Shown here: piece after piece, positions 23,253-34,358 of the stretch
How the letters are laid out: every line of letters begins with the position of its first letter
Position numbering within the stretch: the first letter of the stretch is position 1
NCBI GenBank assembly: GCA_025617375.2
Contig: JAMYGW020000011.1
Span: 1,240,001-1,304,000 of the forward strand
Source: Acarospora socialis
Taxonomy: Eukaryota > Ascomycota > Lecanoromycetes > Acarosporales > Acarosporaceae
DNA length: 64,000 bases
Reading direction: 5' to 3'
Notes under the pieces: model-generated
The model's input: the letters and a program-made list of their open reading frames with translations, nothing else
Database searches by the model: none
Told to the model about the DNA's origin: nothing
Made by a program: the position numbers and the translations under genes

Positions 23253-24400
23253 ATTGTGCAGGTCGCTTTGAGTCAGGAAGGGATGTGTTAAATTTGCTCT
23301 TGTGTGGTATGATATTCTGTGAGGATGACATCTGGCAGTGTCAGGAAAGATGGAAGTTTGTAATGTTCAGTGGAGGAAAACGGAACTAGACGGAGGTCGC
23401 CTTTACTTGACCATTTTCGTACATCTCTAGAAGTAATAGGTATTCTCTGAACAGCCTCCCGTTAAACAGGGCTAGCACGAATAAAAAAAACGGGGGAAAT
23501 TGAGTCAGCTACTCCGTACACCCAAGTTGCTGCAGGAATGTCAGATGTCGTGGCACACACAAAGAAGGACTACGCATTAAAACACTTCCACAACGCCAAA
23601 TTTAGAGACATAAGCTGCTGTTGATTTTCAGATGTGATGTTCAATATGACACTTCATGTGATCCAGTATCTGTGCAAAAAGGCTGTGTATTAATTCCTAC
23701 GATATTGGGGCACAATTATAATTTTTGCGGTGTTGTGTTCGGTTGTATGTGCCACGACATCTGACATGGAGCCTCGGACTCAACATCCGCAAAAACTTTA
23801 CCTTCCCTCGTCAGCAGTGTCTATTGCAACCCTTCTCGATCCCTGCTCTATTCCCTTATGGCTGGAAAGAAGTATGGCAGGGGAGCTACTGGAGAAAACT
23901 ATGAGCAATGGATACCAGCAGGCAGCCCATCAAGCGGAGGATAGAAGTAGGGAGATACGAATAGTACCCTCAAGGATAAGCATTAGCCTCTCGGGCGCTG
24001 CAAGAAGTAGGTATCAAACGGAGTTCGAGCCCGCCTAAGAGCCTATACGAATCTAATAGAGTAGATTGGTAGACACCATTGAGAAGGCCATGACGACCTG
24101 CCTCTAAAATCTCAACATTCGCTCTATCTGAGCTACTTGGTAAGGGAAACCTGCACTATATAAAGTCACGGAATCAGAAACCCAGCCTGCCCACCCTCAT
24201 TCATTGTCTTCCTCTTGCCTTTATCCTCTCCTGTACAAACGAATAGAGGGCTTTACTAGGACTCTATAAGCCACTGTTGTAGTATTGGATATCTGTCAAT
24301 TTAAACCTAAAATTAATAAGCAGATTGGCGACCTGAAAGGAAGCTGCTCTCGGTAGGTATCTGTACCTGATAGCCCATCTTGGATATCGTTTCTATCCAA
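23253..24400. other. Intergenic region holding an inverted-repeat element and a tRNA-like relic
   Basis: No coding sequence is supported here. The stretch includes the 230-bp inverted-repeat element (23538-23767) and, on the minus strand at about 24060-24140, a tRNA-like D-arm without a proper T-arm (see findings). A homopolymeric A run lies near 23484. Confidence 0.5.
23538..23767. mobile_element. MITE-like element, 230 bp, with perfect 20-bp terminal inverted repeats
   Basis: The left end (23538-23557) begins ATGTCAGATGTCGTGGCACA and the right end (23748-23767) is its exact reverse complement. The trinucleotide GGA lies directly outside both ends (23535-23537 and 23768-23770), consistent with a 3-bp target duplication. 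The interior is non-coding and somewhat AT-rich. Short size, TIRs and no ORF match a miniature inverted-repeat element of a DNA transposon. No transposase is in the window, so the superfamily is unknown; a simple fold-back sequence is the alternative. Confidence 0.6.
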
Positions 24401-26635
24401 TCAGGCCGTGGGGCCTCCCGTCGCATCGATTTGCTCGCCATTTCTTTTCCTTCTCCACCACCTTATCCCAGCCACACCTTTCCACTTCGTCCGAAGGAAC
24501 TCCGGCGGCGCAGAAACAAGAGGTCTCGAGAGCGTTGCCAGTTGCGCTTGGCGGTTTGCGGACCTCTCCTGCCACTCCCTCCGCATGCGTTCGTCTTCGG
24601 CCATGATGTTCTGTCGTTCTGCCAGGGATATGTTCTGGAGCTTGCTCTGCAGCTGAAAATAGCGGTACTGTTCTTCAGCATCATCCCGACGTTCCTCTTC
24701 CTTGAGGACTTCTGTGGGGAGAAACGGAAAGCCCAAGTCAGTGTCTTTCTTAAAAAGCTGTGTATAGGAGGTCAACGGAATTGTACCAATTTGTTGTTTC
24801 CTTTTCTCAATGTGACAGATCACCAGCGCCAACATCCGCAACTCGGACATGGGTACACCAGAAACGAGACGGTGAGAAAAGTTCGTAAAGATTTCGTTCT
24901 CAAACAACATATCGGCGCCTAGGATTATATCATACGCCGCGTTCGGCAGGATGTCAAAATACGTGGTCACTTCATTCCCGGGGTCGTCTTCGAATGCCCA
25001 GTGGGTCTCGACGTAGCCAGTAGAAGCAATTTTGGTGCCATTGGGGAATTCAAACACGGTCTCATGGTCTGGATCGGATATGACATCATATCCTCGCGCA
25101 CGGGCGTACGACTCAGACATAATATTAAGTTCGCAGCCGGTGTCAGCAAAGGCGGACACCCTTTGAGAATCGACGAAGCCGGGGAGATATTGGGTCGGAG
25201 TGCCAATGCTGAGAGTTCGATAAGAGCTGCGGTTGCCGATCGGGCGTTCTCGGAGTCGACCAGAGTTGTGCGTTAGGGTCTCTGTATCCTTAACGAACTC
25301 GTTCCCGAGGATTATATCGTCCAAGCCGTCTTCGATTACCTCAAATCTAAGATGAAATAGATCGTCTTCTCGAAAGAACCTCCATGGGACGTAACAAAAC
25401 CCACAAGTCCTGGTTGTGCCGCGGTCGGTGAGCTGGAACGTAGTCGAAGATGAGTATACGGTCCAGCCATGCTTTCGGGCCAGCTTGGCAGGAATGAAGT
25501 TTCCTTGAGCCCCCGTGTCTGGTACAGCCCAAACAGTGGTCGCCCCAAGCACGCCCTGGACATACCTTCTTGTGGTAGGCATTTTGCGGGGTGAACCTGA
25601 ACGTAGCAAGCTCGAATGCCATGTGTTGTATTTGATGGTGGTGAGGGGTCTAGGACCGGCTTAATGGTAGATATCAGTTACTTTTCCGATGGGGCTGGCA
25701 AAACAGGGACTCAGTACATACACAAATCATCTAGAGCCTCCTCTAGAGCCAAAAGCCGGTTCCCAAGTTCCTCTAATCTCTTGCGGTGCTTCTCCCGAAA
25801 CGTGGCATATAATGCCCGATCCCTGGCAAATCCGCGACAGAGAATCCGCGAAAGCGGGCTCAGATCAGCTGGAAGGCCGGATATTAGTCTCCATTGTAAT
25901 ATGCTCGGACAATCCCAAATCAGATGAAGTACAAGCAAGTTGAGGGCAGCACGCGAGAAACATCCAGATTGACTTGACTCTTGACCGTTTACCTCAGAGA
26001 ATGGCAGCAACTGGGCGCATAAACCAACTTGCCCGTGATAAAGAAACGCTAGTCAAGCTGCAACGACGATTGAATGGGCCACTGCGTTGGTGCAGTGAGA
26101 AATAGGGCATGACAAACTCACCGCCTCTAGAGACCCGTGGGGCAATCTCAAAATCCTCTACCAGATTCTCAGGCTCTGGAGCTTCAACTACCATAACTGT
26201 ACTCTCTGCTCGATTCAGCCACTGATTTGTATCGTTGAGGATGGATTTAGTGTATTTGACCACCTCGGGGAGGCAATCCTGCTGAAGGGCAAGGCTCCTT
26301 GTCCTGCCGAAGTACAGTAACAAGCACGTGAGCCTATGTGCCTGTGTAAATGCGCGGCTTGAATTCCACAGTTGACAAGAAGCTCACCACTTCTATCGCT
26401 AGGCACGCTGAAAAAGTGACTCCCAGTGATGAAGGAAGGAATCTTACTGTAAGAGAAAGTTGAAGCTGTATCTGTTGCGAGAGGAGCAACGAGCTGGCAG
26501 TGCATGCCGATTCTCGCTACCTTAGGCAGAAACAAACCAGCCAAGCAAGGCTGGGCTGCAAGGCTATCCTCCAAGTCCCACCAGTTCCTGGCTTTGCTCA
26601 AAAGATCTAGGCGGTGCGAGAAAACAACAAAACAT
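24401..26635 (-). CDS. Protein with two retropepsin-like aspartic protease domains (5' end unresolved)
   Basis: The main exon, 25596-24401, encodes two retropepsin-type folds in tandem: AVPDTGAQGNFIP with IILGNEFV, then AFADTGCELNIMS with IILGADML. Each DTG is one catalytic Asp motif, so the pair could fold as a two-lobed aspartic protease within a single chain. A coiled-coil-like charged segment (EEERRDDAEEQYRYFQ..) and a basic tail follow. Upstream exons 26341-26122 and 26048-25722 join in phase; the latter ends in KHRKRLEELGNRLLALEEALDDL. A further exon ending at 26388 (frame ..SLGVTFSACLAIEV) also joins in phase, but the start codon is uncertain; one possible first exon begins at 26635. 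Related two-DTG proteins are known to me in other Pezizomycotina. There is no polymerase, gag or LTR, so this is not a retroelement copy. The gene is divergent from the DUF6594 gene, nearly abutting it. Confidence 0.6.
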
Positions 26636-26668
26636 TTCTAAAACCGAAGCCATGAAGGCGCGGCATCT

Positions 26669-27663
26669 ATGCAGCAGTTTCCAAACTCGTACGATATTGA
26701 GAAAGGTCTGCCCCAATCTGAATATCTTGATGGTTACCCCTCGCTCGCCGCCTTCATCGCCAGCGACCCCGAGCTGGCCATTTACCGCAGCTTCGATAGA
26801 CTCGCCGCGCGGAACCTTCTCTACGCACAGAGCGAGCTGTTGTACCTTGAGGCCAAGCTCGATGCCTTTGACAAAGAAGACTTCGGTGGGGACCGGCGCC
26901 TGAAGGCGTCCGCGCGCAGCTGGGAAACACTAAAGAAGAAAGATGGAACACATGATGCGGAGAGAATGGAGTGCGTGACGCGTTTGAGAGCGGCGTTGAA
27001 AGAATATCGTAGGCAGGCTTCATTACTCGCAGCCGAACACACAAGAGTCTAACCAAACCCCTCCCGAAATAGACGAAATGCTACTTCTACAAACGCAGAT
27101 CCTCTCCCTTCAGCGCCCACACCGTCGCGTTCTCACCGCCCTGAAAACATGGTTCTTCCGCGACGGCGTGCCGACCGTCTTCGATGAGGGCCACCTCTAC
27201 TCCAACGTCGCTGACCTCGTGGCTTTGTGCCCTGCCCGCGACCACGACAGGCTGTCGCGGCTGCTCCGCCGGTTCGGATACTTCTTCAAGGACAAGCCCA
27301 ACGTCCCGGCGTCGTGGGGCGGCATCCGATACTTCCCGGAGCGGCGCATAACCAGAGTGGTCAAGATCATTGGCACGGTGGTTGCGGCGGGACTCTTAGC
27401 CGGCGCAATTGCAGCGCTGTATTTCGTGAAGCCGATGAATATTCGACTGGGTCTGGTTTGTGTGTTTACCTTTCTTTTTGCGGGGTCGTTGGCGCTGGTG
27501 ACCAATGCGAGGCAGGCTGAGGTGTTTGGGGCTAGTGCTGCGTGAGTGCTCTCCTTTGTCTCTCCGAAGAGACTTGATGGGAAGTGGATGAGCTAATTCT
27601 GGTGATTTTAGGTATGCTGCGGTCTTGGTGGTCTTTATTAGCGGTAACCTGGGCCAGAACTGA
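26669..27663 (+). CDS. DUF6594 family membrane protein
   Basis: Three exons, 26669-27008, 27073-27541 and 27612-27663, give 286 residues in phase. The protein opens with GYPSLAAFIASDPELAIYRSFDRLAARNLLYAQSELLYLEAKL, the hallmark of the fungal DUF6594 family. A helical middle part (LKEYHEMLLLQTQILSLQRP) and DLVALCPARDHDRLSRLLRR follow. Three hydrophobic C-terminal segments are visible: about 205-230, 233-252 and the final AAVLVVFISGNLG. The last exon is only 52 nt but restores this third segment, which supports the splice model. The function of the family is not known to me; members are multi-copy in many filamentous ascomycetes and often sit in variable regions. Confidence 0.8.
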
Positions 27664-27994
27664 GGGTCGGGCCGGGCTTCAGTAAGGCTCTTATGAACAA
27701 CTTCCCTGGCTGTCTAAGTGTGGGATATTTGACTGGGATTTGTAAAGTCAGGTCGCTGTTGCCACCTCCCATTGGCGAGCATGCCTCATTTTCGTGACAG
27801 ATAAAGTAGGAATCATTAACGCAGCTCACCCTAAGGAGCCGCAGTTACCTAAGACCACCTTGTCTGTGCAGTTTGTCACCCATGTCGCGCCGCGTGAAAG
27901 TGGCGCTCACCTTATGCCCGATTGAGAGTGAGGGGTCAGGGCAGATTTCCGTCTTGTTGGCACATAAAGCATCCCTGTAGCGGTTTCTGTCTAC
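27664..27994. other. Spacer between DUF6594 gene and duplicated TACO1 fragment
   Basis: No gene, repeat or RNA structure was recognised here; it is the 3' flank of the DUF6594 gene. Confidence 0.4.
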
Positions 27995-28101
27995 CTTATG
28001 TGCATCAACAAGTAGAGCAACGTCAACACACCATTCTGTCCTTTCTTCTTTTGATGCACCCAATTCCACATAGGCTTTCATATTTCAGATACACTGATGG
28101 C
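27995..28101 (+). pseudogene. Degenerate copy of the 5' end of the TACO1 gene
   Basis: These 107 bp align without gaps to 34783-34889, the promoter-proximal region and first codons of TACO1, at roughly 80% identity (about 20 differences counted by eye). Shared blocks include ACAAGTAGAGCAA, GTCAACACACCA, GTCCTTTCT, GATGCAC and ATACACTGATGG. The copied coding start reads MHPIPHRLSYFRYTDGS against MHTISRRLLRFKYTDGQ in the real gene. The following bases diverge and the frame stops within about 40 codons without the rest of the gene. It is a fragment, on the same strand as the parent, 6.8 kb upstream of it. Confidence 0.75.
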
Positions 28102-28363
28102 TCAATGATTATCCATACTAGAGAGCAACAATGCATAGTAACTCGTAGTCAACCAAGGGCACGACCATAAGGACACACCAGGATGAGCCACAGGTTCACC
28201 TCATTTTCTCTTGCTTGTCTTGTTTTTCTTCAGCTCCGACTAAAGCTTCTCATTCTGCGTCCTGGCTCAGCCTCATATCATTGTCCTCACCACGGGAGTT
28301 TGGCCGTCCGTCGTCACAACAGCTAACCTGACCCCCCTCTTGCAGGGCTAAAGCAAATATGCA

Positions 28364-30001
28364 ATGCATGTGGAGACTGTTCAAAAAGGCTTCAGTTTGT
28401 TCCATCATCAGGCAAAAGCTCTAGTTGTTCGTGCCATAAATCATGGAATACCTTACTCATCAGTTGAAAGCGCTCAGTCCCACAAATTTGCAGGTTATTC
28501 AAAAGACCAGGAGTCTCACTTGCACAGAAATGAAATTGTGCATGTGGACAATCTTGGATATCGAGATGTCGAGGGAAAGATTTCGCCTGACGATAATACC
28601 CTCTATTACCTTGCTTTCCTCAGCAAAGCATTCACTGCTGTGTGCATTGGAATTCTCGTTGATGAACAGGAACTGAAGTGGGACACCCTGGTGTCTAGCA
28701 TTCTGCCGGACTTTGTGCATCCTGGCCCAACAATTAGGGAGAAAGCAGGAATGCTTGATTTCCTATCGAACAGAACTGGCGTTGCGTTGAAATGTGGTTG
28801 ACTGAAATGGGTCACTTATCCTTCCGCGGGACGAGACGGTCCAGGACGGTTGTCTACAATTTTCAGACCAGGTGGCTATACAAGAACTGTGGATACGGGC
28901 TCGCTGATAGGTCACAGAGAAGCTATCGGTGAAGAGCTGGGATCAATTTCTCAGGGAAAGAGTTTCTAACCCACCCGGCATGAAGCGGACAACTACCGAT
29001 CATTTCCCAGACACCGCTAACGTCGCCACGGCGTATACGGCTCTCGCTGACGGAACTCCATATCATGTCTCACGGCCCATGCCTGAAGACGGTAGAATGT
29101 TGGAAGGAGCAGCAGCTATTCAAAGCAACCTCCGAGATCTTCTGACATTCTACAAACATTTCATGATCACTGCTGAGGAACAAGCGTCACACAAGCCAAG
29201 TTCATCACCACTCAAGTACATCCCAATGTTGCTGAATACGCATATACCACTTGAACCTGAGCCCAGTCCCTTAGAGCGATCATATGGTCTTGGCTGGATT
29301 GAAACTGAGCTTCCAGGGTCCCTTGGAATGGTTGGGTTGAACGCGATGTATGTCGAGAAGATGCCTGTGGTCGGGAAAGGTTTGGCTAAACCGCAACTAT
29401 GTACCTACCATCAAGGAAGTCTCGTATCATTCCTGTCCTCTATACACTTACTTCCAGATACCAACACCGCAATAGTCGTGGTCACCAACTCAATGGCAAA
29501 CAACGATGCGGCTAACTGGCTTGGTGAGCTTTTACACGAAGCTGTGCTTGACAATCCGGTTGAGAGCGATGATATTGACATTGCAAAGAGCAGCACCAAA
29601 ACGTCAACTGAGCTGTGGGCCAGGATGTCGCGCTATCTGAAAGGGAACAAACTCCTCATACGACACACAACTCTCTTGAGCAAAATGTTGGGACGTATTA
29701 CAACCTGATAGGAAACTGGAATATTGAGGCATTCCTCAAGGAAGGGACGTTGCAGATGTGCTTTCAGGGGAACAAGAAGCAGTCCTACCGCTTGAGGCAC
29801 TATCAATACGACGTTTTCTCCTGGCTTCTTACTAGAGATGAAGTTGTGCACCGAGGACGCTTTCTAGTCACTATGCCTAACTTCTACCTCATGGAGTTCA
29901 GAGCGAGCGCTAAGGGATCAGAAGAAGTGGACTGGCTTATCTGGACATACGATCCTGACGTTCCAGATGGGGAAATCTTCTTCAAGTACCCTCTGGTGTG
30001 A
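28364..30001 (+). pseudogene. Decayed beta-lactamase-family serine hydrolase gene
   Basis: Pieces of a class C beta-lactamase/esterase-like protein occur in order but in changing frames. They are YRDVEGKISPDDNTLYYLAFLSKAFTAVCIGILVDE (the SxxK motif is SKAF), then LSNRTGVAL, then LILPRDETVQ (another frame), TRWLYKNCGYGLAD (a third shift), KSWDQFLRERVSNPPGMKRTTTDHF, a long block to about 29640, and finally VGTYYNLIGNWNIEAF..FSWLLTRDEVVHRGRF up to the stop at 30001. At least four frame changes occur between 28790 and 28930, and another near 29640-29690. No GT..AG pair of usable length explains them. I read this as a pseudogene; sequencing error could account for one shift but hardly for five. 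No intact start was identified. Confidence 0.7.
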
Positions 30002-30525
30002 GGGAAAACATGGGGAGACCTCCATCCATTGGAGTTCGCAACGAGAACGCTATACAAAACGAGAGGTGGGTTATACCTATGGGAAGACTTATCGCCGGAC
30101 GACGAAAGTGAACCCAAGACATTCATTTATATGCAGATCGAGTTTATCAATGCTTATGAGAGAGAATCATTGCTAAACCAACCTTTTGCAAAGATATGAC
30201 CTTGCTCATATCAGAGCAATAGGTGATTAGGCCAGGTGAGGCAGAATCTCTAGATCAGGTGCTACGGCCACGGATTAAATTATTGATCTGGTAGTTCGCG
30301 CGAATTCTGGTACCTGGAGAGTTTGACTCGCCTTGGTAGGCATACCGATAAAATACCTAAGTAGCTGGGTGCCAAACCCCATTTCCCGGGAGCTTGAGCT
30401 GCGCAGTGACTCGTGTAAGCTCTTAGAATGTTCACATATACACCAGTCACTTCAAAGTAGTCCTTCAGATCATAACGGCAACATAAGATACGACATTGGA
30501 CATTAAAACTTCCTAGGTCTCCCGA

Positions 30526-30597
30526 TCTGTTCAGTTTTTCTGACACTGCAGAAAGATTTTTGGACCATCTGAGTGTATCTTCATGGTGACCTCGCGC
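30526..30597 (-). pseudogene. Out-of-frame TPR remnant downstream of the NLR-like gene
   Basis: Just after the stop of the NLR-like gene, another minus-strand frame reads GHHEDTLRWSKNLSAVSEKLNR. This is the characteristic (E/D)HPDTLxSxxNLAxVxxxxG core of the kinesin-light-chain type TPR used in the gene upstream. No intron of credible length (only about 25-30 nt are available) links them. It looks like the remainder of a longer TPR array cut off by a small indel or deletion. Confidence 0.5.
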
Positions 30598-30620
30598 TCG
30601 AGCTTTCAGATGTCTTCTAT

Positions 30621-33600
30621 CTATCCCACGGCTTGAAGTGACACGGTATTGTTCTCTCCAGGTGTAACTTTTCGGTTGGCGAGCAGTCTTGAGCAAGATT
30701 CAACAGCAGCGTTGTACTGGCCACTCGCATACTGCACTTCCGCCATTCTTTGGACAACTTCCAAGACCGAAGGGTGATCCTTCCCCGCAAGCACTTCACG
30801 TCCGGCGAGAACTCGTGAGTACCACTCTAATGCAGCATCATACTCTGAGCAAAATTGATGCACCATACCTATGCGGAAAGCGGTGTGCAACCATTTCGCG
30901 TGATCTGTGCCAAATTGATGTTCCCGTCCAGCTAAAGCGCGTTGGTAGTATTTCATTGACTCCCCGTAATTCTCCATAGCAAGATACACGCCCCCGACAA
31001 GACAAACGGCTTCGAGGGTAGCAGGGTGATCTTCGCCTTGGACTTTCTCCTGTCCCGTAAGTGCTAGCATCGACATCTCCAGCGCTCTGTCAGTCTGCTG
31101 ATATTGAGCGAAATAAGCCCCTAGAGTGTAATACGACGCTAGTGTTTCTCGATGTAGATCTCCTAGAACTCGCTTTCGCACTAACAACACTTGCTGAAGG
31201 GTTTCCAATGACTTTTGCACTTCGTTCATCTGGTTATACACCCTCCCAATCCCGCTCAGCGATCTAAGTGTCAAATCGTGTTCTTCACCGTAAATTTCTC
31301 TTCGTCCAGTGTATGCACGCTCGTAGTGTGCCAAGGCAAGTGCAGACTCTTGTCGGATTTCATGGAAACGCCCCAGTTTACTGACAATCATCAGCATGGT
31401 AACCTGAGATGTTCCATCATTCTCGTTGCAGCTTTTGAGAGCTCCACCGAGCCATGGAAAGGCATCATCGAGTTTTTCATTGCTCAAGAACTCAGAGCCA
31501 ATGTTGTAGAAGTGCTCGGCATCTTTGATAGAGAGGTTAAATGGGACTTCAAAGAGCAACTCCTTGGCCTGCGTGTTCAGCATCTGCAAGTGTGGCGAAA
31601 CTTTTGGACTTAAAGCATAGCTTTCGTTCGAGAAGGAGTCGACTTCTTTCAGGGCCGAACCCATTATACGGATGGCCTTCAATAGATATATTTGTCTCTG
31701 ACTCGTCGCTAGCCTTTGTCGAGCCCAAAGGTGGATGAGGGGGTGTAATGAGAAGGAAGCACCCCCCCGACTACGTTCGACTAGAGAGTAAGACAACAGT
31801 GTAGCCACCGCATCAGATACGACAAAATCTGGTAGGGCTACTCAGTAAGCGATTTCAATCTTATAAGAATCGTTTGCTTAGTCAGTTGATGAATGTCTCA
31901 CGACTGAACCGGTCGCGGAGGGAAAATGTGTATACGTGACTGAATACTTACCAATACAAGTAGACGGCTGTGCGCAGTGCTTGAACATGTCCTCAGGAAC
32001 ATCCTGGTTAAATAGGAACGATGAAATTACTAGAATTTCCGCGGCCTCCGGGCACATTCTTTGAACGGCACTGTAGGAGACTTCCCACGTGGTAAAAACC
32101 GTGTCTTCGCGATACAGCCACAGGGCCTTTGGAGGTTTCTTCTTCATAACTAGCTCGAAGTTGTGCTCGAAAACAGGTAGATAAGAGTTCAATGGTTTCG
32201 AAATCCTTTGAAGATATGCGGCTGCTTGATCGATGGCGAGAGGCAAATGACCAAGTCTGTCGATAATCTTCCGTGCTTCTTCCACCTCTGAGCCACACGT
32301 CAGTTGTTTGGAATGATAATTACTCGAAGCGGTGTTACCTTCTACTTCCAGAGCATCTAAATGCTTCCCTAGACTCCTCGTAAAGAGATTCAAGCTCTCT
32401 TCCTGTTCCATCCTATCAAGTGCAAGCCCCCCACCGAACCGGACGCACTCTGGTCTACGGCTCGTGATAAGCACCTTTCGATGAGCCGACATGGGGAAGA
32501 ATTCGGATATATCGAAGGACTCCAAATCGTCAACATTATCACATATCATTAGCCATTCGTTATTGCCTTGTTGCTCGAGCCAGCGTTTAGCAGCATCTAC
32601 AACATGTGACGGCCGCTCTCCGCAGTCGAGGAAGCCATTCCGATCAATCAATCCGCGGAGATCGAGGGTCTGAGCAATTTGTGGATAATCCGGAGTTGAA
32701 CACTTGGAGGAATTTGCGTAATAGTCCAGGAGGCGTTGAACGAATGATACCACACTTGCAGTTGTTGTTGGTTGGCTTTGCGCATCGATCCATATGATAG
32801 AAGAATATTGGGAAGCATGAAGATAGGCATACTCCAGCGCGATCTGCGTTTTCCCTAGTCCGCCCGTACCGTGGAGGGTAAGAATCTCACCGCTCTCTCC
32901 ACATACCTTTGTAAGCCTGTCATGGATTTGTTTCAAGATAACATCTCGTCCAGTGAAGTTATGATTGCGTGAGCGGGGTAGCTTGAGTGGAAGACTGAAG
33001 TCATGGGAGGGCACCTCTGCTATTTCTGAAAGAGGTCGAAGAAGTTAGCAATGCAGCCAGAATTGATGGAGCACACCTATTTACGTTTCTCCTCTGTCTT
33101 CGTCCATTTGACCCAATTCTCCATAACTCTGCGCTCGGCTCTCTGACACATGATTACCAGTTTGGAAGACACGACTTGGAAGTCTGCATCTGTCGCCCCT
33201 TCGAATTTCACCATCGTGTGGTGATTCTTCCGTACTTCAATCGATTCAGCATTTCCTGTTCCCGAGACAGTTGCGGAGGCTTTCGGGACAATCTAGCAAC
33301 AGTCATTGGAAGCTTGTCCACATACAAAGATCAACGTCACTGACTATAGTAGAACCTAATGGCAAGGGGGTAGGGTAAGATTCGTAGAGAAAGGTAGTAT
33401 CGAAATCTTGACTGATAGCACTGTACTGTCCAAGCTGTGTCTCTAGCCATTCGGATTGCGGTTCGAGATGTTTCATCGCCCGGTCGTTGGTGTTGAGGGC
33501 AACGGAAGCGATGCGGAGAACCAGTTCTCCCAGAGCAACGCCGTTTCCTCCTTGGTGAGGTGTCCCAAAAAACAGGATTCCGTAGGTAGACAGTTTGAGC

Positions 33601-34358
33601 GCTTTATGATGCTCAAGGTGTCCCATCCTACATGAATCCGAATGGATCAAAGCCTGCGCATAGCACTTTAGCGATATATCCTACATAGCGGCTACAGCCA
33701 TCGACAAACTAACGCTCTTAAGAACGAGCCCTCCTAGGCTGTGCACTATGAAGATAATTGGTCGGCAAGACGTCTATTGACTGATTAGTCGTTCGCTCCT
33801 TTGTTTCCTCTTAAGATGTGCTAAGTCGATATCCCACGTATATTTTGAGGAGAGACTCGAGAATAACAGCACTCAAAGATGAGGACATGATGGATCCATA
33901 TTGCTATGGAAAGGTTGATGGGTAAGAAGGTCAAGCGCTACCTTAGAGACCTGATTGAATGCAGTCAAAGTAGAGACGAGCGTCAAAGCGTGACCATATA
34001 GCGTCTGGTGAGAGAGCGGATCAGTGCTATGCGTTCTCGAGTCGTAACCATAGGTGATTATCCTAGCACTCGGCAAGAACCTTGGAAGCAGATCCCGAAG
34101 CCATAGCGTGCCATTCTTTGCTGTCCAGGTCTTCTCACGATGACCGTTGAGACCATGGATGGCGATGATACTTGTTTTCTATCAGGCCATAATCTAAAGC
34201 TCTCTTGAACATACTCACTCAACATTCGGGTCAACTCCCTCAACGAGAACTTTGAGACCGAACGCGCCTTGCTCTGTAGTTCTCTGAACAGGCTGTCCAC
34301 TGCCTTCTCGACTTGTGCTCGAGGACGCTCTGCTTCTCCTTGCAAGGAAACGCTTCAT
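30621..34358 (-). CDS. NLR-like STAND protein: alpha/beta hydrolase, NB-ARC, TPR
   Basis: Seven exons join in phase: 34358-34219, 34170-33951, 33773-33714, 33653-33345, 33292-33085, 33025-31952 and 31837-30621, giving 1075 residues. The N-terminal domain is a serine hydrolase/lipase-like fold: DIIAIHGLNGHREKTWTAKNGTLWLRDLLPRFLPSARIITYGYDS, then IIFIVHSLGGLVLKS (nucleophile Ser) and YGILFFGTPHQGG. An NB-ARC NTPase follows, with Walker A LHGTGGLGKTQIALEYA (residues about 365-380), LMICDNVDD (kinase 2), TSRRPE and GHLPLAIDQAAAYL. The last part is at least seven TPRs of the kinesin-light-chain type (GEDHPATLEAVCLVG.., GTDHAKW.., GKDHPSVLEVVQ..). Such tripartite proteins are candidates for fungal non-self recognition and programmed cell death; that role is inferred from family knowledge. 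The TPR array seems truncated at the end. Confidence 0.82.

Noticed and set aside
24401-25609. Retrotransposon (protease part of a pol gene)
   Set aside because: Two complete DTG domains in one ORF, upstream exons in phase, and no reverse transcriptase, integrase or LTR.
28929-29708. Intact 259-residue beta-lactamase-like gene
   Set aside because: The SxxK part lies upstream in other frames and the C-terminal domain continues in a third frame; it is a fragment of the pseudogene.
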